Notes: generated by a model from the sequence alone, not told the origin. Positions 33,667-43,204 are shown, numbered from the stretch's first letter. The stretch: DNA of 64,000 bases from Calidifontibacillus erzurumensis (GCF_013303125.1 NZ_JABTTE010000016.1:1-64000); one strand, 5' to 3'. Made by a program: numbers and translations.

Positions 33667-34851
33667 GTGGTGCTTACAGAATTAAAAAAATCTGAACAAC
33701 CAAATGAGGGAAAAAAAGTGCCAGCTTATTCAAGAACAAATCCATTTTATGCAAAAGTCATTAAAAATATTAACTTAAATGGTGCTGGTTCTAGTAAAGA
33801 AACAAGGCATCTTGAGCTTTCATTGGAAGGTTCGGGTCTTACTTATGAACCAGGTGATGCACTTGGTATCATCCCTGAAAACGACCCTGAACTTGTAGCA
33901 GCCATTATTGAGGAAATGAATTGGGATCCTAACGAGGCTGTAACAATTAATAAACAAGGTGAAACAATACCTCTTAAAGAAGCTTTGACAAAACAGTTTG
34001 AAATTACTGCATTGTCAAGAAAACTTTTACAACAAGCAGCAGAACTTACAGATAACGAAGAATTAAAACGACTTGTTGCTGAAGAAAATGCTGAAGAATT
34101 AAAAGAATATATTTATGGCCGTGATTTGTTGGATATGTTGAAAGACTTCGGCCCTTGGAAAGCATCTTCACAAGACATCATAGGTTTATTACGCAAATTA
34201 ATGCCACGTCTTTATTCTATTGCAAGCAGCATTAGTGCCCATCCGGAAGAAGTACATTTAACAATTGGTGCTGTTCGTTATACAGCCCACGGCCGTGAGC
34301 GTAAAGGTGTTTGCTCTGTATACGTTGCTGAACGCATTAAAGAAGGCGATACAATTCCAGTATTTGTTCAACCAAATAAACACTTTAGTCTTCCAGAGTC
34401 TAAAGAAGTTGATATTATTATGGTTGGTCCTGGTACAGGCATTGCACCATTCCGTTCATTTATTGAAGAACGCTCAGTCAATGGTACAACAGGAAAAACA
34501 TGGTTATTCTTTGGTGACCAACATGAAGCAACAGACTTCCTTTATAAAGATGAATTAGAGGCTTATCAACAAAAAGGTGTAGTAACAAAAATTACGACAG
34601 CATTCTCTCGCGATACAGAGAAAAAAGTTTATGTACAGCATAGAATGTTAGAAAATAGCAAAGAATTATTTGAATGGTTAGAAAAAGGAGCATACTTCTA
34701 TGTGTGCGGTGATAAGCAATACATGGCGAAAGACGTACATGAAGCGCTTATTACTATCATTGAACAAGAAGGCTCCATGACAAGAGAACAAGCTGAAGCA
34801 TATTTAAATGATATGGCAAAACAAAAACGTTATCAACGTGATGTTTATTAA
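33667..34851 (+). CDS. CysJ-like FAD/NADPH reductase lacking the FMN (flavodoxin) domain
   Basis: This protein of about 394 residues matches the reductase half of sulfite reductase flavoprotein CysJ. The FAD-binding RLYSIASS, the GVCS loop, the NADPH-binding GPGTGIAPFRSF, GDQHEATDFL, YVCGDKQYMAKDVH and C-terminal YQRDVY are all present. The N-terminal flavodoxin domain of about 200 residues is absent. No CysI gene is nearby, so an external flavodoxin or ferredoxin partner would be needed. GTG 33667 follows GAGAGGTG. Codon use looks like its neighbours, so a recent fusion or loss is not obvious. Confidence 0.9.
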   Translation: MVLTELKKSEQPNEGKKVPAYSRTNPFYAKVIKNINLNGAGSSKETRHLELSLEGSGLTYEPGDALGIIPENDPELVAAIIEEMNWDPNEAVTINKQGETIPLKEALTKQFEITALSRKLLQQAAELTDNEELKRLVAEENAEELKEYIYGRDLLDMLKDFGPWKASSQDIIGLLRKLMPRLYSIASSISAHPEEVHLTIGAVRYTAHGRERKGVCSVYVAERIKEGDTIPVFVQPNKHFSLPESKEVDIIMVGPGTGIAPFRSFIEERSVNGTTGKTWLFFGDQHEATDFLYKDELEAYQQKGVVTKITTAFSRDTEKKVYVQHRMLENSKELFEWLEKGAYFYVCGDKQYMAKDVHEALITIIEQEGSMTREQAEAYLNDMAKQKRYQRDVY

Positions 34852-34876
34852 TATTGAACAATAATGAAAACAAAAG

Positions 34877-34907
34877 CCGGGCATAATAACAATGCCTGGT
34901 TTTTTAT
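34877..34907 (+). terminator. Intrinsic terminator after CysJ-like gene
   Basis: CCGGGCAT pairs with ATGCCTGG around AATAACA, followed by a T run. Confidence 0.85.
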
Positions 34908-35088
34908 TTGTGGATGATCCTTAGTTTTAATAGAAAATTACATATTTGAAGGTTCCTCTTAATTCAATTGTTTTCTTTTTTTAATGCCGAACAAAAAAAT
35001 AATTTTTTCACGAAATAATTAAGATCCTTTCAATATATTCTTAAGAGCTTTTATAACTTAAAAATAGTAAAAATACTTAGATTATGTA

Positions 35089-35117
35089 TTGACGAATAGG
35101 TTCAACCACAGTAAAAT
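35089..35117 (+). promoter_or_regulatory. Sigma-A-type promoter of the iron transporter
   Basis: TTGACG and TAAAAT are separated by exactly 17 bases. A Fur-like box lies just downstream, near the expected transcription start. Confidence 0.7.
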
Positions 35118-35132
35118 GAAAATGAAATTCAT

Positions 35133-35147
35133 TGAAAACAATTATCA
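35133..35147 (+). promoter_or_regulatory. Fur-like operator
   Basis: TGAAAACAATTATCA matches the 7-1-7 Fur box (TGATAATNATTATCA) at 12 of 14 positions, with a perfect right half. A second palindrome, AATGAAATTCATT (35120-35132), abuts it. It would repress the iron transporter when iron is sufficient. Confidence 0.75.
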
Positions 35148-35180
35148 TTATCACAAAAATAGTAAAAGGTGGTTGCAATT

Positions 35181-36269
35181 ATGAAGTTTAAAAAATTTCT
35201 TAAACCTTTACTTGCAAGTGCGCTCTTGACAATTGGCCTTGTTGGCTGCGGAACGAATGAAGCAACGGAAGAGCCGCAACAAAAGGAACAGGAAACAGAA
35301 CAAAAAGCAAGTGAAAACCAAGTTGTTAACGTTTTTACTGCTAGACATTATGAAGTAGACAATGAATTGTTTAAAATGTTTACTGAAGAAACAGGCATTC
35401 AAGTTAATGTTGTACAAGGGAAAGCAGAAGAACTTATTGAACGTTTGAAGCGTGAAGGGGAAAGCACACAAGCTGACCTATTTATTACTGTTGATGGTGG
35501 TGTGCTTGCCAATGCGAAACAAAACGATGTTCTTCAACCAGTAAACTCTGATGTAATCAATGAAAATGTGCCTGAACAATTCCGCGATGTTGATAACTAT
35601 TGGATTGGAATGGCAACAAGAGCTCGTATTATTGCTTATGCAAAGGATCGCGTCACGCCAGATCAACTATCTACATATGAAGATTTAGCAACGGATAAAT
35701 GGGCAGGAAAAATTGCAGTCCGTTCTTCTACAAGCTTGTATAACCAATCACTACTAGCTTCTTTCATCGAATTAAATGGGGAAGAAGCAGCAGAAAAGTG
35801 GGCGGCTGGAATTGTGAAAAACTTTGCACGTCAACCGGATGGCGGTGACCGTGATCAAGCAAAAGCAATTGTTGCTGGAACAGGCGATATTGCAATTATG
35901 AACACTTACTATGTCGGCTTATTAGCTAATTCTGAAGATCCTGAAGAAAGAAAAGTCGCTGAACAGATTGGCGTATTCTTCCCGAACCAAGAAACAACCG
36001 GAACACATGTGAATATTAGCGGTATTGGTTTAACAAAGCATAGCAAAAATAAAGAAAATGCTATAAAATTAATAGAGTATATTACAAGTGTTGAAGCACA
36101 AGAGTTTTTATCTGCAAATAACTTCGAGTTTCCTGTTAATCCAAATGCGAAAAAACCAGAATTACTTGAATCTTGGGGCGAATTCAAAATGCAGGAACTT
36201 AACTTTGATACTTTAGGAGAACATAATCAAAAAGCGATCGAAATCTTTAATAAAGTTGGTTGGAAGTAA
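35181..36269 (+). CDS. fbpA: Iron(III) ABC transporter substrate-binding lipoprotein
   Basis: This 362-residue lipoprotein has a type II signal (LLTIGLVGCG, lipobox Cys about residue 18) and a periplasmic-binding fold of the FbpA/FutA family, with NVFTARHYEVDNELFKMF, TQADLFITVDGG, RSSTSLYNQSLLAS and IMNTYYVGLLANS (Tyr-rich iron contacts). ATG 35181 follows AAAGGTGG. It is first in fbpA-fbpB-fbpC, behind a Fur-like box. The protein is full length. Confidence 0.9.
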   Translation: MKFKKFLKPLLASALLTIGLVGCGTNEATEEPQQKEQETEQKASENQVVNVFTARHYEVDNELFKMFTEETGIQVNVVQGKAEELIERLKREGESTQADLFITVDGGVLANAKQNDVLQPVNSDVINENVPEQFRDVDNYWIGMATRARIIAYAKDRVTPDQLSTYEDLATDKWAGKIAVRSSTSLYNQSLLASFIELNGEEAAEKWAAGIVKNFARQPDGGDRDQAKAIVAGTGDIAIMNTYYVGLLANSEDPEERKVAEQIGVFFPNQETTGTHVNISGIGLTKHSKNKENAIKLIEYITSVEAQEFLSANNFEFPVNPNAKKPELLESWGEFKMQELNFDTLGEHNQKAIEIFNKVGWK

Positions 36270-36270
36270 A

Positions 36271-37920
36271 ATGAAGATTGATACAGTTAAACGTTTTGTT
36301 CAAAAAGAACTGAACGGTTGGTGGATCATTAGTATGATGGGCGCAGCAGCAATTCTGTTGCCCATCCTTTTTGTATTTTTTACGCTATTTCAAAAACCAA
36401 ATGAAAATTGGTTTCATATTAAGCAATTTTTATTGTCCAATTATGTTTTCAATACTGTAACTCTCGTTATTTGTACGGGGATTGTTGCTGCATTTTTAGG
36501 TGTGACACTAGCTTGGCTTGTGGCAGCTTATGATTTTCCTTTGAAAAATTTTTTCAAATGGGCCTTAATATTGCCGCTCGCCATTCCACCTTATATTGCG
36601 GCTTTTACTTATAAAACAATGTTGAGTTACACCGGCTTTGTACAAAAAACACTCCGAAACGAGTTCCAATATCAAATTGATCCGGAGTTGTTATCCGTTT
36701 CTTCGATTCGTGGAGCGGTTTTTATTTTTTCGTTTTTCCTATTTCCGTATGTCTATATTATTACGAAGTCATTTTTGGAAAATCAAAGTACAGCCTATAT
36801 TGAAAATGCACGGCTATTAGGAAGAAAGCCGCTGGCGATATTCTTTAAGGTCGTTTTGCCTCTGTCGCGTCCGGCTATTGTAGGGGGCATTGTTCTAGTT
36901 ATTTATGAAGTGCTTAGTGACTATGGATTAACGAGTTATTTTGGCATCCATACGATTACAACCGCCATCTTCCAAACTTGGTTTGCGATGTATGATATCG
37001 ATACAGCGATGCGGCTTGCGGCTTGGCTCATGGTTGTTATTGTCGGTTTATTTTTGATAGAAAGGATGTTGCGAAAGCGCCGCCGCTATCATATTAGCAA
37101 TAAATCACGGCCTCTTACGCCAATTAAACTGAAAGGATTCCGTGCATTTGCTGCATTTATGTATTGTTTCACTGTTTTTATGATTGGTTTTTTTATTCCG
37201 TTTATTCAGCTAATTGCTTGGGCAAAGCTAACATTTCATAAAATTTGGGATGAATCATTCTTTTCGTATCTCTATCAAACCGTTCATGTTGCATCCATCT
37301 CAACCATCATCATACTTATTTTCGCTGTGATCGTTGCCAATATGTCACGGACTCAATCGACATTTTCTTTTGTTTTATCAAAAATTGTTACATCTGGCTA
37401 TTCCATACCGGGTGCTATTATTGCCATTGGTGTTTTAGCGGTATTTATTACACTTGATAAGTGGTTAGCTCCTGTATATTCGCAAATGGGGCTTGGAGAA
37501 GCTCCGCTTATTTTAAGTATGTCGATTGGTATGCTAATCACTGGCTATGTCATTCGTTTTATGGCGACGGGTTTTAATGCAATTGAGGTTGGTTTTGAAA
37601 AGGTTGGTACAAAATATACGGAAGCAGCGAGAATGCTTGGACATGGTGTAACAAAGGCATTTTTCAAAGTTGATCTTCCGTTGATTAAAGGAGCTCTTCT
37701 AAGCGGTTTTATTTTAACTTTTGTAGAAATTACGAAAGAATTGCCATTAGTATTGTTATTAAGGCCTTTTAATTTTAACACACTGTCTACAAAAGCGTAC
37801 CAATATGCCAGCGATGAACAAATTCAAGAAGCATCGATCCCATCGTTAATGATTATTGCTATTAGCATCCTATCCGTTATTGTGTATCAAATGATTGATA
37901 AAAAGAAGGTGAGCAAATGA
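36271..37920 (+). CDS. fbpB: Iron(III) ABC transporter permease (fused)
   Basis: This protein of about 549 residues has two tandem permease halves, each with the EAA-type cytoplasmic loop (ENARLLGRKPLAIFFKVVLPLSRPA and EAARMLGHGVTKAFFKVDLPLIKGA), so about twelve membrane segments. It is a typical FbpB/ThiP-like double permease. ATG 36271 begins two bases after the fbpA stop codon, and its stop overlaps fbpC. It should transport ferric iron delivered by FbpA. Confidence 0.9.
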   Translation: MKIDTVKRFVQKELNGWWIISMMGAAAILLPILFVFFTLFQKPNENWFHIKQFLLSNYVFNTVTLVICTGIVAAFLGVTLAWLVAAYDFPLKNFFKWALILPLAIPPYIAAFTYKTMLSYTGFVQKTLRNEFQYQIDPELLSVSSIRGAVFIFSFFLFPYVYIITKSFLENQSTAYIENARLLGRKPLAIFFKVVLPLSRPAIVGGIVLVIYEVLSDYGLTSYFGIHTITTAIFQTWFAMYDIDTAMRLAAWLMVVIVGLFLIERMLRKRRRYHISNKSRPLTPIKLKGFRAFAAFMYCFTVFMIGFFIPFIQLIAWAKLTFHKIWDESFFSYLYQTVHVASISTIIILIFAVIVANMSRTQSTFSFVLSKIVTSGYSIPGAIIAIGVLAVFITLDKWLAPVYSQMGLGEAPLILSMSIGMLITGYVIRFMATGFNAIEVGFEKVGTKYTEAARMLGHGVTKAFFKVDLPLIKGALLSGFILTFVEITKELPLVLLLRPFNFNTLSTKAYQYASDEQIQEASIPSLMIIAISILSVIVYQMIDKKKVSK

Positions 37921-38612
37921 ACATTTTAGAAATTAGTAGACTTACCTTTTCGTTTTCGCGCAAATCTGAACCTGTAATAAAAGATTTTTCATTTTCTATG
38001 AAAAAAGGGGAAATTGTCGGTATTTTAGGGCAAAGCGGAAGCGGCAAAAGTACATTGCTCCGTTTAATTTCAGGTTTGGAAATGGCGCAATCGGGATCGA
38101 TTAAAATTGCAGGAAAAACTGTTTTTGATCAAAAAGTATTTATACAGCCGGAAGATCGAGGAGTTGGCATGGTTTTCCAAGATTATGCTTTGTTTCCACA
38201 TATGAATGTTCGTGATAATATTCTTTTTGGCTTACATCGGCTTCCGCGTAAAGAGCGCAAGGGACGTGTAAAAGAAATGCTTGAACTTGTAAAGATGGAG
38301 CCGTTTGAATTAAGATTTCCCCACGAATTAAGCGGAGGCCAGCAGCAACGGATTGCTCTTGCTAGGGCATTGGCACCGAAACCGAATTTGCTTTTAATGG
38401 ATGAACCTTTTAGCAATTTGGATGCGGATTTAAAAGAAGCGATTCGAGAAGATCTTCGATATATTTTAAAAACAGCGAATATGACCTGTATTATTGTCAC
38501 TCATGATCGTCAAGATGTTGATGCTATTTGTGACCGAAGTATCATTTTAGGGCAAAAGCAAAATGAGAGCAAAAACAATGATAAAATTGATATGCTAACA
38601 ATAATAAAATAG
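37917..38612 (+). CDS. fbpC: Iron(III) ABC transporter ATPase
   Basis: This 231-residue ATPase has Walker A GQSGSGKST, Q-loop FQDYALFPH, signature LSGGQQQR and Walker B LLLMDEPF. Family members commonly carry an additional C-terminal TOBE regulatory domain of about 100 residues; this one ends after the ATPase domain with a short polar tail. It overlaps the fbpB stop by four bases and ends the operon with a terminator. Confidence 0.9.
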   Translation: MNILEISRLTFSFSRKSEPVIKDFSFSMKKGEIVGILGQSGSGKSTLLRLISGLEMAQSGSIKIAGKTVFDQKVFIQPEDRGVGMVFQDYALFPHMNVRDNILFGLHRLPRKERKGRVKEMLELVKMEPFELRFPHELSGGQQQRIALARALAPKPNLLLMDEPFSNLDADLKEAIREDLRYILKTANMTCIIVTHDRQDVDAICDRSIILGQKQNESKNNDKIDMLTIIK

Positions 38613-38625
38613 TAAAGAAAATAGG

Positions 38626-38660
38626 GCATCAGTCGGAACTTTCTCCTGCTGATGCTTTTT
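38626..38660 (+). terminator. Intrinsic terminator of the iron operon
   Basis: GCATCAG pairs with CTGATGC, with additional inner pairing, and is followed by TTTTT. Confidence 0.85.
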
Positions 38661-38746
38661 CGTTTGTAGATTATTTATGTAACAGTTATTATAGTACGTG
38701 AAAACTTTTAATTCGCACTAAATGATGAAAAAGGAGGGCTTGGCTT

Positions 38747-39877
38747 TTGGAAACAATTATGAACTATGAATTTTTGTATGAAGTGTCTATATCCATTGGG
38801 ATTTTTCTCTTGTTTCTTTTGCTAAGAAAAGTGTTTACGAAATACATTTTTCATTTAATTTTAAAATTGATGAATAAAACGCCAACGGATCTTTTTTCAC
38901 ATATATGGCGTTCATTTGAAAAGCCGATTAGTTGGTTATTTGTGATTATTGGAATTTACTTGGCGGCCCGCTTTTTTCCATATATAGATCATAAAGCCCC
39001 TATGTTTGTAAGAGCGATTCGAGCGTCAATTATTTTGTTAACGGCATGGGGATGTTATAATGTGGCATCAGCAAGTTCAATTGCAATTATGAAATTGAAT
39101 AAAAAGCTGAATTTTGAAATTGATGAAATATTAATTCCGTTTTTATCAAAGACGATTCGGTTTATTATTGTTGTGCTAAGTTTGAGCATCGTTGCTCAAG
39201 AATTTGGCTATAATGTCAATAGTTTAGTGGCAGGATTGGGAATCGGTGGTGTTGCCGTTGCTTTGGCTGCTAAAGATGCACTAGGAAATTTATTTGGCGG
39301 TCTAGTAATAATTACGGAAAAGCCATTTTCAATCGGCGACTGGATCATGACGCCAACAGTAGAAGGAACTGTTGAAGATATTACATTTCGCAGCACGAAA
39401 ATAAGAACGTTTGCCCAAGCATTAGTAACCGTTCCGAATTCAACGTTGGCCAATGAACCGATTACGAACTGGAGCAAAATGGGGAAACGCCGGATTACCT
39501 TCCAATTGGGAGTTGCTTATGATACACCTAAAGATAAACTTGAGCGTACAATTTCTCAAATTGAAACAATGTTAAAAAATCATCCGGGAATCCACCCCGA
39601 TACAATTTTTGTTACATTTGACCAGTACAATGCCAATAGTTTAGAAATATTTTTATATTTCTTTACGAAAACAACCGTTTGGGAAGAATATTTGCAAGTG
39701 AAACAAGATGTTAACTTCAAAATCATGGAGATTTTAGAAGCTGAAGGAGTATCTGTTGCACTCCCTACTAGAATGTTAATAACTTCGAAGGAATCTGAAA
39801 GCATGCTAAAAGCTGCAACAAAATTAAGTGCTAATGATACTTATAATAATGGTGTAAGACAAAGAGACACTTTATAA
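38747..39877 (+). CDS. MscS-family mechanosensitive channel
   Basis: This protein of about 376 residues has N-terminal membrane helices and the MscS core: pore helix region VNSLVAGLGIGGVAVALAAKDALGNLFGG, the beta domain KPFSIGDWIMTPTVEGTVEDITFRSTKIRT, and a C-terminal cytoplasmic domain. It resembles the YhdY/YkuT group of B. subtilis. The start is TTG at 38747 behind AAGGAGGG; ATG 38759 is an alternative. It would open in response to membrane tension during hypo-osmotic shock. Confidence 0.9.
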   Translation: METIMNYEFLYEVSISIGIFLLFLLLRKVFTKYIFHLILKLMNKTPTDLFSHIWRSFEKPISWLFVIIGIYLAARFFPYIDHKAPMFVRAIRASIILLTAWGCYNVASASSIAIMKLNKKLNFEIDEILIPFLSKTIRFIIVVLSLSIVAQEFGYNVNSLVAGLGIGGVAVALAAKDALGNLFGGLVIITEKPFSIGDWIMTPTVEGTVEDITFRSTKIRTFAQALVTVPNSTLANEPITNWSKMGKRRITFQLGVAYDTPKDKLERTISQIETMLKNHPGIHPDTIFVTFDQYNANSLEIFLYFFTKTTVWEEYLQVKQDVNFKIMEILEAEGVSVALPTRMLITSKESESMLKAATKLSANDTYNNGVRQRDTL

Positions 39878-40338
39878 ATAAAAAATAGAGAGGGGATTTC
39901 CGAAAGAGGAAATCCCCTAAATTGTATCTATCATAAAAAAATCTGAAACCTATTGTTTTGTGTTTTAAAGGAAAGGTAAGGGCGTTAAGAGTTATACAAA
40001 CAACTTTTTAGACACCGCTTTACGAAGTGATGTTCACTTAGTTTAATAAAAATATTTATTAGGGTTGAGGCTGAACTTGATTTATTTCTGTGAAAAAAAG
40101 GCATGAAAATTTTTAAAACAAAAGTTCATGAATGTTTTCTATGAAAAAGGCATTTGAAATTATTTTCATTGGGTTACTGTCACAAGTCCACGGATGGATG
40201 TTTTTTTGACATTCCGTAAAAGATCTATGGTTGCTAGATAAACTTGTGAAGCAAGGAAAGGAGATGTTCATTTCTGAACACCCCCTGCAAAACTGAATTT
40301 CAATCAGCAACTATAATGGGAAATGAACTTGTTCTCTA
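39878..40338. other. Intergenic region before the stalk-domain protein
   Basis: No gene is supported. It contains one strong hairpin (39892-39917) and a longer inverted element in which TCACAAG (near 40178) faces CTTGTGA (near 40243), with AT-rich sequence between. Confidence 0.5.
39892..39917. terminator. Hairpin terminator after mscS gene
   Basis: GGGGATTTCC and GGAAATCCCC form a perfect 10-bp stem with a six-base loop. Downstream is AT-rich rather than a pure T run. Confidence 0.7.
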
Positions 40339-41304
40339 TTAACGCAATATTTCAAGAATATCCTCGGAAACGTATATTTTTCCTTGATTAATTTCAGGTT
40401 GTAATTTAAATTCAAGAGTTCTTCCATTATATTTGTAGTCGTTTTTTCTAGGTGAAATTTGAATGGATTGATTTTCCTTACTTATTTGTACTTCTGAAAT
40501 TTTTTCAATCCACTTTACTTCATACCCTAAATATTCAGCTATTTTTCGTAAAGGAATCATTTTCACTCCGTTTTTGATCCTATGATCCTCTTTTATGATT
40601 TGCTCTACTTTTTCAAGAGGGGTTTCTCCTTGATTATTTTCATCTTTCATGTCTAAAGCAATGATTTTCGTAGGTGTTGTTTGTGCTGGGATGCTCTTTG
40701 TAGTTCCTTTGTAGAATACAATTAACTCTTTGTCTTTTAAATCTTCTATTTTAATGTTCTCACCTTTTTGATTCATCAGCACAGTATTTTCATCAATATT
40801 TAATTTTAGTTCGTTATCCAAACTAACGAAGTTTTCATCAAATAGGGCAACCTTTACTTCACCAGGATTTTTTTCGTCTTTTACAATGACGATTTCCGGT
40901 GGAATGATTGCCGGATAAATCATTAAAATTGGTTTGTGTTTATCATAATAAACATCAATGCGTTGCCCTTCCTGTAAATATTCTTTCTTTTGTCTTTCTG
41001 TCGTGTGGCTATCGTAGATCAGCACTTCATCCGAAATTGGGAAATGTGTCTCTAATGTTTTGTCCGTATGTTCTACAATTAATTTTGGTAAACCGGATTC
41101 TTTGTCTATTTTTGTAATGATACCAGAGACTTTAATAAAATTTGATGTTTCAATTTGTGCTTGTTGGTCATTCTCCTCAACGGCAGAAATTGGTTTTATT
41201 AATTCATTCGTAAGATTATCTTGTGCAGATGCAGGTGAACTAAATAATAAAGGACCTGTCAATAAAGTAGCTGCAGTGATTAACGTTATTTTATTTCTTT
41301 TCAT
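40339..41304 (-). CDS. Secreted stalk-domain (copper amine oxidase N-like) protein
   Basis: This 321-residue protein has a signal peptide (about 1-27, ending ASAQ). The N-terminal half (about 45-225) resembles beta-rich repeats (VSGIITKIDKESGLPKLIVEH, then a second similar element), and the C-terminal end carries a copper-amine-oxidase-N1/stalk type segment (KMIPLRKIAEYLGYEVKWIEK, about 245-320). Such modules occur on the surface of Bacilli, but the function is not known. GGAGGG precedes the minus-strand start. Confidence 0.7.
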   Translation of the reverse strand: MKRNKITLITAATLLTGPLLFSSPASAQDNLTNELIKPISAVEENDQQAQIETSNFIKVSGIITKIDKESGLPKLIVEHTDKTLETHFPISDEVLIYDSHTTERQKKEYLQEGQRIDVYYDKHKPILMIYPAIIPPEIVIVKDEKNPGEVKVALFDENFVSLDNELKLNIDENTVLMNQKGENIKIEDLKDKELIVFYKGTTKSIPAQTTPTKIIALDMKDENNQGETPLEKVEQIIKEDHRIKNGVKMIPLRKIAEYLGYEVKWIEKISEVQISKENQSIQISPRKNDYKYNGRTLEFKLQPEINQGKIYVSEDILEILR

Positions 41305-41458
41305 TTTTTTCCCTCCTTCATTGTGTTTTGACGTAAAAAATGGTGAAAGGTTACAAAAAAAATAAAGTCTGAATGTTCATACAACTTTCAAGATTTGATT
41401 AGTAAATATTTTATATAATAGAGATAGAAATTATAGTCCTCAGCGAGGGGGAGTGAAA

Positions 41459-42061
41459 GTGAAACAAAATGATAATGGAAGCTTGACTGTTGAGAAAAAA
41501 GTTTTCACTCAAGAAGAGTTAGAACCGTTCATATATATTGATTCTCTAACAAAGCTTCCAAATTTTAATTATTTTAAAGATGTGTTTGAGCGGAAATGGA
41601 AAAGTGCCATTCGGAAACAAGACCCTCTCTCATTAATCGTCTTTGACCTAGATTTTTTAGGACTTTATAATGCCCGTTATGGTTTTGAAGCTGGAAATAA
41701 AGTTTTAAAGAAAATTGCGGATAAGGTAAAATCTTTATTAAACCGTCCTGAAGATTTTCTTGCAAGATATGAAGGTGGGACGTTTCTAATCTTGCTTCCT
41801 GAGACAAATACCAACGGTGCCTTGTTTGTTGCTGAAAAAGTTCGCAAAGAAATTGAAATGATGAAAATCCCCCATTGTGAGTCAAAAATATCTAAATATG
41901 TAACGATTAGTTTTGGTGTCGGAACGAAAACACCATTTATTTGGGAAGATCCATTTCATTTTTTTAAAGCGGTTGAGCAAGCGATGTATACTGCGAAAAA
42001 TAGAGGCAGAAACCAAGGTTTATGGAATAATGTATTTGAATACGACAATGAAAATAACTGA
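41459..42061 (+). CDS. Degenerate GGDEF-domain protein
   Basis: This protein of about 200 residues has the diguanylate cyclase fold: LTKLPNFNYFKDVF, LIVFDLDFLGLYN, ARYEGGTFLILLPET and a C-terminal AMYTAKNRGRN. The signature GGDEF is replaced by EGGTF (about residues 105-109), and substrate residues in the N-terminal motif (usual NDxxGHxxGD) read NARYGFEAGN. It is therefore probably inactive as a cyclase and could bind c-di-GMP or act through protein contact. No other domain is attached. GTG 41459 is preferred over 41453 because AGGGGG lies too close to the latter. Confidence 0.85.
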   Translation: MKQNDNGSLTVEKKVFTQEELEPFIYIDSLTKLPNFNYFKDVFERKWKSAIRKQDPLSLIVFDLDFLGLYNARYGFEAGNKVLKKIADKVKSLLNRPEDFLARYEGGTFLILLPETNTNGALFVAEKVRKEIEMMKIPHCESKISKYVTISFGVGTKTPFIWEDPFHFFKAVEQAMYTAKNRGRNQGLWNNVFEYDNENN

Positions 42062-42191
42062 AAAACAATTGGGTGAGATTTTCAATCTTTTGGATGGATC
42101 TCACCCTATTTGTGTTTCTCTAAATCATCGGAATTTTTCAGAAGAAAAAGAATTGTGCTATAATAAAATGGTTAATGGAAAGGGTGATGCG

Positions 42192-43119
42192 ATGGAAAAC
42201 AAATTATTAAAAAACGAAAATGTATCAGAGCCATCTATTAAAGAACAAATTTTCAACCAAATTCAACACCAAAAATTAACGAAAAGCAAATTTGCAAAAA
42301 GGGTTTTCTTTTTGTTTATTGGCGCATTTTTAATGGCAATAGGTCTTGAAATTTTTCTTGTCCCTAACAAAATTATGGATGGTGGAATCGTCGGTATTTC
42401 AATTATTTTATCTCATGTAACGGGTGTGAAATTGGGATTATTTTTATTCTTCTTAAATGTTCCCTTCTTTTTTATTGGCTATAAGCAAATAGGAAAAACC
42501 TTCGCAGTTTCCACTCTTTTTGGTATTACCGTCATGTCTTTAGCTACTATCTTTTTTCACCCAGTACCAGCATTTACAGATGATAATTTGCTTGCAACTG
42601 TTTTTGGCGGAATCATTCTTGGAGCTGGTGTAGGCCTTGTCATCCGTTATGGTGGTTCATTGGATGGTACTGAAATCCTGGCAATTATTATGAACAGACA
42701 GCTGCCATTTACCGTTGGTGAAATTATAATGTTTTAATATATTTATTTTTGGTATTGGTGGATTTGTCTTTGGCTGGGATCGAGCAATGTATTCAATATT
42801 AGCGTATTTTATCGCCTTTAAAACCATTGATATTGTTATTGAAGGGCTTGATCAGTCCAAATCGGTATGGATTATCAGCGACAAAGATGATGCAATCGCT
42901 AAAGCTTTAATGGCGCGCTTAGGCCGTGGTGTCACCTATTTAAAAGGGGAAGGTGCTTACACTGGAGATGACAAAAAAGTTATTTTTTGTGTCATTTCCC
43001 GTCTGGAAGAAGCAAAATTAAAGTTGATTGTTGAAGAAATTGACCCTTCTGCCTTTTTGGCTGTTGCTGATATTGCAGAAGTGCGCGGAGGAAGATTTAA
43101 AAAGAAAGCCATCCACTAA
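42192..43119 (+). pseudogene. YitT-family membrane protein gene interrupted by a frameshift
   Basis: The first part (42192-42737) encodes an N-terminal extension and the YitT membrane domain, up to GEIIMF, then hits TAA. The second part is in the +1 frame from 42736 and continues with NIFIFGIGGFVFGWDRAMYS, then the C-terminal DUF2179 domain (residues to RFKKKAIH). The break is at the short T run in ATGTTTTAATA (42729-42739); two missing or one extra T restores the family sequence MF(F)N. Either a real inactivation or a homopolymer sequencing error is possible. Confidence 0.85.
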
Positions 43120-43165
43120 TGAATTCCAAAAAAATGGAAGAATAATACGTTTACTTAGACACATT

Positions 43166-43193
43166 CTATATGTTGTACAATAACAACATATAG
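43166..43193 (+). promoter_or_regulatory. Perfect hairpin at the ribosome binding site of a small gene
   Basis: CTATATGTTGT and ACAACATATAG form an 11-bp perfect stem with a six-base loop. The hairpin runs into the AGGAGG ribosome binding site at 43192-43197, so it could modulate translation of the 77-residue protein. TACAAT in the loop could alternatively be a -10 hexamer on DNA. Confidence 0.55.
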
Positions 43194-43204
43194 GAGGAAA
43201 AAGT

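Larger units (their letters stand above)
34908..35180. other. Promoter region of the iron transporter operon
   Basis: The stretch holds the -35/-10 promoter at 35089-35117, the Fur-like box at 35133-35147, and the AAAGGTGG ribosome binding site. Upstream of the promoter I see nothing else. Confidence 0.5.
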
